A DNA stretch of 64,000 nucleotides from Oegoconia quadripuncta. Taxonomy: Eukaryota; Arthropoda; Insecta; Lepidoptera; Autostichidae. Shown piece by piece: positions 60,813 through 64,000 of this stretch. Below the pieces are notes generated by a model. It ran no database searches and was not told the origin of the DNA. It saw nothing but the letters and a program-made list of their open reading frames with translations. Position 1 is the stretch's first letter. Each line of letters starts with the position of its first letter. The stretch lies in the NCBI GenBank assembly GCA_949316235.1, contig OX438758.1, positions 16,069,194 through 16,133,193 of the forward strand. Direction: 5' to 3'. The position numbers were made by a program, and so were the translations under genes.

Positions 60813-61229
60813 ATTATATAAAACAATCCATCGAATGGGGTAATCACGTGATTTTGTGGACCAGCACAGCATAACAGGCATATAGTAGAACCTACTGCCG
60901 CGCAAAGGTTCCTGGTTCGATCGCCTGTTCCGAAAATGGATGAACTTTTTTAAATATTCTGGGTTTACATAAATGACAGTAGGTTTTAGGTAATAGTTGT
61001 GTTTGTTTGTATGGCATTAAAGAAATTTAAGAAGTCATTGAACTTGCAATTAATATTGATGCAATCGTGTAGCAATCGCATTCGCTATTAGTTTTCGATT
61101 ACTAAAGCGCTTCAGTGCTCCTTAATGGGTTACCAGTAATATGGCATTTTGATATGAGTGTTCACAAGCAGTCAGTGGCCTACATAGGCGCGGTTTAGAC
61201 ACTGACACAAGTTCACTGGGGCCGCGTGG
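60813..61229. other. spacer
   Basis: Contains a B-box-like ggttcctggttcgatcgcct at 60908-60927 without a foldable tRNA. No gene. Confidence 0.35.
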
Positions 61230-61290
61230 TGGATTTTGGCCCTTAACCTCTCCCAGTGAGAGGAGGGACATATAAAGCTGATGATGATTT
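61230..61290 (+). repeat. non-LTR retrotransposon 3' tail
   Basis: cctctcccagtgagaggaggg is followed by aaagctgatgatgat, a tail ending in GAT repeats, related to 42790-42880 and 49155-49210. Confidence 0.5.
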
Positions 61291-61399
61291 GAACGTCTGT
61301 GTCTGGTATTTATTATCATTTGCCTTTGCTAAATTCACATTAAACCTACAATAAAGTGTTGGAATTTCTAATACCTCAGCTAACTCCTACTCCTCTAAC

Positions 61400-61725
61400 C
61401 GCCGCCGTGGCTCAATAGTAAACAACATTGGGTTTACGAATCGGAGGTTGTGAGTTCGATCCCCAGCGGGGTACATGTTTAAGTATCTACTCGGTTTGGT
61501 TGGTGGTAGGCACATACCAATTATTGGTCTGTGGTGATAAGGCATTTCCAATGTCCGCCTGGCTAGCTACCACCAGCTTATCTAAATCTGCCGCCAAGCA
61601 TATGTTAATATCATTGTTGTGTTCCGGTTGTCAAAGATAAGACGGCCAGTCTCCCAAATATGTTAAGGTTTTCGGGTCAGTACGCTTGCACATTCGGCCT
61701 CATCTAATCCGTTGCGCATAAAAAA
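61400..61725 (+). repeat. SINE family 2, nearly complete
   Basis: The tRNA-like head GCCGCCGTGGCTCAATAGTA has an A-box (TGGCTCAATAG) and a B-box (GAGTTCGATCCCC, near 61451). The body with tttggttggtggtaggcac and ccgcctggctagctaccacc follows, and the copy ends cgttgcgcataaaa. It differs in head and body from family 1. Confidence 0.8.
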
Positions 61726-62159
61726 CCTACCTACAGCCAATAAAACTCAGTTGTCTTGTATAACCATAGTACCTAACTATTATGTAGTCCGTGCCATTGC
61801 TAATAAACGAGGTAATTTATATCTAGTAACTAGCAAATAACCCTGAGCGAGTTCAGGAACAATGACAAAGCGTTTGACCCCGAGATGAAAGCCCGAAGGG
61901 CGTCTAACCTTGAAGGTCTCATGACCTTGCTCGCTCAAACGACCGCGGCGCGGCGTAAGAACCTACCGACCTCGAATGAGGTGAGAGAGAATCAATAGTG
62001 TACGGGTGGCCTGCACCTCAATTTAAAACTTTAGTCGGTTTTAAAACCTTACTACGACGTAATAAGGATCACATGTGTTTTGCAGTCCATAGTACAGTCC
62101 GTCACGGAAGCTGGAAGTTTTAGTAATAAAGGTAGTCTTTGATCACAGAATTAATATAG
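61726..62159. other. region without assignable gene
   Basis: No gene or repeat recognised. Confidence 0.35.
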
Positions 62160-62390
62160 TACTAACGTACTTTGATGCAACAAGTCGCGGCAAATACCTA
62201 TTAGGTATAAATGAGAAAGTTTTTGTATGTATGTTTGTTACCTCTTCACGCCTAAACGGCTGGCCGGATTAGGATGAAATTTGGTTGGTAGACAGAATAG
62301 GACCTGGATTAACATATCGGCAAATTTTTTTGCTGAACCGATTTTGATGATATCTTCCACGCGGACGAAGTCGCGGGCAGAAAGTTAGTC
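62160..62390 (+). mobile_element. Helitron-like non-autonomous element (Lep1 type), copy 2
   Basis: Shares ggataggatgaaatttggtt-like middle and the end gcggacgaagtcgcgggcag, then aaagTTAG. It is more diverged than the copy at 60585. Confidence 0.5.
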
Positions 62391-62754
62391 ATGAGTATTT
62401 TTAGATAGAACCTTATTCGTTCATGTATTCTTGAGAAAATTTGTTAACAGACGTTCCGATTTGGCTGGCGATTAAAACGAAACATGTGTAAGGTGGTCGG
62501 TCCAACATAATTATTATTAATACTGGTGGATGTGGTCGGCTCGCCGGCGGCGCATCCGACATAATGGGCAATTGATGGTTGGATTGCCGACCGTCGGAAC
62601 GTCTGTAGCAATGTCGGAATGGTTGCGACGTTCTCTCGTGCGACGTGCGTCTCAGTCCCAATTTGGCTGGAGCCTGCCAAATCGGAACGTCTAACTGCAC
62701 TAGTCGTTTGGTTTGGTTGTTAGATAACCACGCCGTAGTATTAATTAATAAATA
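62391..62754. other. spacer with repeated gccaaatcggaacgtct arms
   Basis: agacgttccgatttggctgg (62450-62469) and its near reverse complement at 62666-62692 (ttggctggagcctgccaaat, cggaacgtct) bracket about 220 bp, possibly a small MITE. No gene. Confidence 0.45.
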
Positions 62755-62940
62755 AATATTTCGCCAAACTCAGCAAATCTTATGTTATGGATACTAGATA
62801 TCGGATAAATATTTATATAAACATCCATGACTCGGGAATAAATGTTCGTATTCATCACACAAACATTTACCCCTCGCGGGATTCGAACCCGCAACCGTTG
62901 GTTTCGCTGACAGGATCACTACACCAATCGGTCGTCAGTA
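62755..62940 (-). repeat. SINE family 1 copy (minus)
   Basis: Contains the body (ttatggatactagatatcgg, ccatgactcgggaataaatg), the B-box complement (gggattcgaacccgcaaccg) and the A-box complement (actacaccaatcggtcgtc). The tail is incomplete. Confidence 0.8.
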
Positions 62941-63069
62941 ATTGAATGTATTTTGTCATTAGTTTAATGTAATTGTTTCTTTTTGTGTTGTAGGAAAGTC
63001 ATGTAGTTTGTGTATAATTTTATGGACCTCGATGGACGTGAATCCAAGACTCATTACCCCATTCGATGG

Positions 63070-63295
63070 AATGTTTTGTATAATACTAGCGGAAAGCTTT
63101 GCCTGCGTGGAATAACTTTATCGTGGAAATTTGTTTATCCCACGGGAACTACTCACTTTATCGGGATAAAAACTATCCTGTCTTAATCCAAGGTATATTC
63201 TACCTATATACCAAATTTCATCCAAATCCGTTTCGCCGTGATTGAGCAACAAACAAACAAACATCCAAACGTTCACATTTATAATATTAGTAGGA
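63070..63295 (-). mobile_element. Helitron-like non-autonomous element (Lep1 type), copy 3 (minus)
   Basis: Reverse-complemented, it starts ctactaatattataaatgtg, includes gatttggatgaaatttggta and ends near gccgcaggcaaagctttccgCTAG-like sequence at 63070-63090. It matches copy 1 over most of its length. Confidence 0.6.
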
Positions 63296-63385
63296 TGCAG
63301 AAGAGGTAGGATCCTAGCAAGTGGAAGTCTGTGGTCTCTGCCTCCCCTACGGGAAACAGGCGTGACTATGTATGTATGTAATCAA
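63296..63385 (+). repeat. RTE-like retrotransposon 3' tail with ATGT repeat
   Basis: gtggtctctgcctcccctac, gggaaacaggcgtgactatg and a short tatgtatgta run resemble the end of lepidopteran RTE elements that I recall. Confidence 0.45.
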
Positions 63386-64000
63386 GTTGTGAAGGCCTAT
63401 GTAGTCCTTCCTGAATCATGAACGTTGGGTTGAGTGGCCCTTACATAATCTGCTTCTCTGATCTGTGTGCGAAGTGTAAGTTTTGTCTCGTTTTTAACTT
63501 TACCATTGCGTTCGCGTTTACGAAAAAAGTCCCTATGAAAAAAAATCGTTTTGCAAACTATCCGCTAGAGGCGCTGCACATTTCTCCATACAAATCTTCA
63601 CGTAAACGTGAACGCGGTAGTAAAGTTAAGTCGAAACAAAACTTACACTCGGCCCTCTGATGTGCCTAATATCCAAGCTGATGTATTGGTATATTTCATT
63701 TAATATGGTTAAATGTTTAGTTCTTCTTGTTTACTTTTTTTTTATTCTACTTTTAATTAAGACTGGGCATGCGTTATATTATGTGCAACTGCGTTTTGTC
63801 GCATGGGATTGGTATGTCTCAATCTTGTTGGTAATTCTAAATAGAAAAACCTACGCGATGGCTGCTAAAGGAATTAAAAAGGTCCACGCGAGGTTCGCGA
63901 TATAAGTAGGTTTGATTAGACACTCCACCTCCTTCCTGTAGAAAATAAATAACGATGATACAGACTGCCTCGGTGTCACTGCTTTGAAGGTAGTGCCATA
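63386..64000. other. right end of the window without assignable gene
   Basis: Two adjacent 80-codon frames (63418-63660 and 63660-63905) have no family resemblance. A rather basic segment in the first (SSRKRERGSKVKSKQ) is not enough to call a gene. Confidence 0.35.

Noticed and set aside
60899..60930. tRNA-like B-box near ggttcctggttcgatcg
   Set aside because: No T-stem pairing and no A-box at the right distance; probably a decayed SINE or chance.
62413..62700. Two overlapping minus-strand frames of 95 and 78 codons
   Set aside because: They lie between arms of a probable small inverted-repeat element and show no conserved motif.
63418..63905. Two consecutive 80-codon plus-strand frames
   Set aside because: Low-complexity hydrophobic and basic content without family features; no start context or splice signals.
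1..64000. CRISPR arrays, bacterial operons, prophage or riboswitches
   Set aside because: Regular direct repeats with unique spacers were not seen; introns, SINEs and insect transposons show that the DNA is eukaryotic.

Overview
The window is AT-rich animal DNA, almost certainly from a moth or butterfly. Spliceosomal introns, a six-cysteine odorant-binding protein gene, tRNA-derived SINEs, 3' tails of insect non-LTR elements and short repeats that look like lepidopteran Helitron-like elements all point there. No RNA gene, CRISPR array or bacterial feature is visible. The sequence is dominated by transposable elements inserted into one another, with a few small host-type genes between them.

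1-14.2 kb: a mariner 3' fragment, then repeated copies of a unit holding the last (BESS) exon of a MADF-BESS gene, two of them in direct tandem with a 1097-bp period. One unit carries a complete 5153-bp PIF/Harbinger element (target duplication TTA), whose MADF exon is itself split by a 2203-bp Merlin element (8-bp target duplication TTAAAGAA). A 2.1-kb element of the rosa-like (DD40D/DD41D) branch of Tc1/mariner with an intact 353-aa transposase sits at 9.4-11.6 kb.

14.2-33.4 kb: a deletion derivative of that rosa-like element, relics of pogo-like and Harbinger/ISL2EU-like transposases, a chimeric mariner/rosa-like element, a tyrosine-recombinase relic, a second intact rosa-like element, a frameshifted mariner and more rosa-like relics. 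The second intact element lies inside the intron of a small two-exon host-type gene (119 aa) that is not visible as a single open reading frame.

33.4-48.8 kb: three near-complete elements in a row. These are a piggyBac (TTAA duplication, one frameshift), a copia retrotransposon with an intact 1358-aa polyprotein and LTRs that look identical, and a Ty3/gypsy retrotransposon with a 1381-aa polyprotein whose C-terminal tail is cut off by a frameshift.

48.8-64 kb: an intronless odorant-binding protein gene (minus, 50.6-51.2 kb), Harbinger-type MITEs, a SINE carrying two later insertions (one an unclassified element with about 650-bp terminal inverted repeats), a small PH-like-domain gene with a TATA/initiator promoter (minus, 58.3-58.8 kb), and many SINE, LINE-tail and Helitron-like fragments.

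Most element boundaries were set from paired inverted repeats plus matching target duplications read directly in the sequence. Family names rest on recognised motifs and have not been checked by database search.
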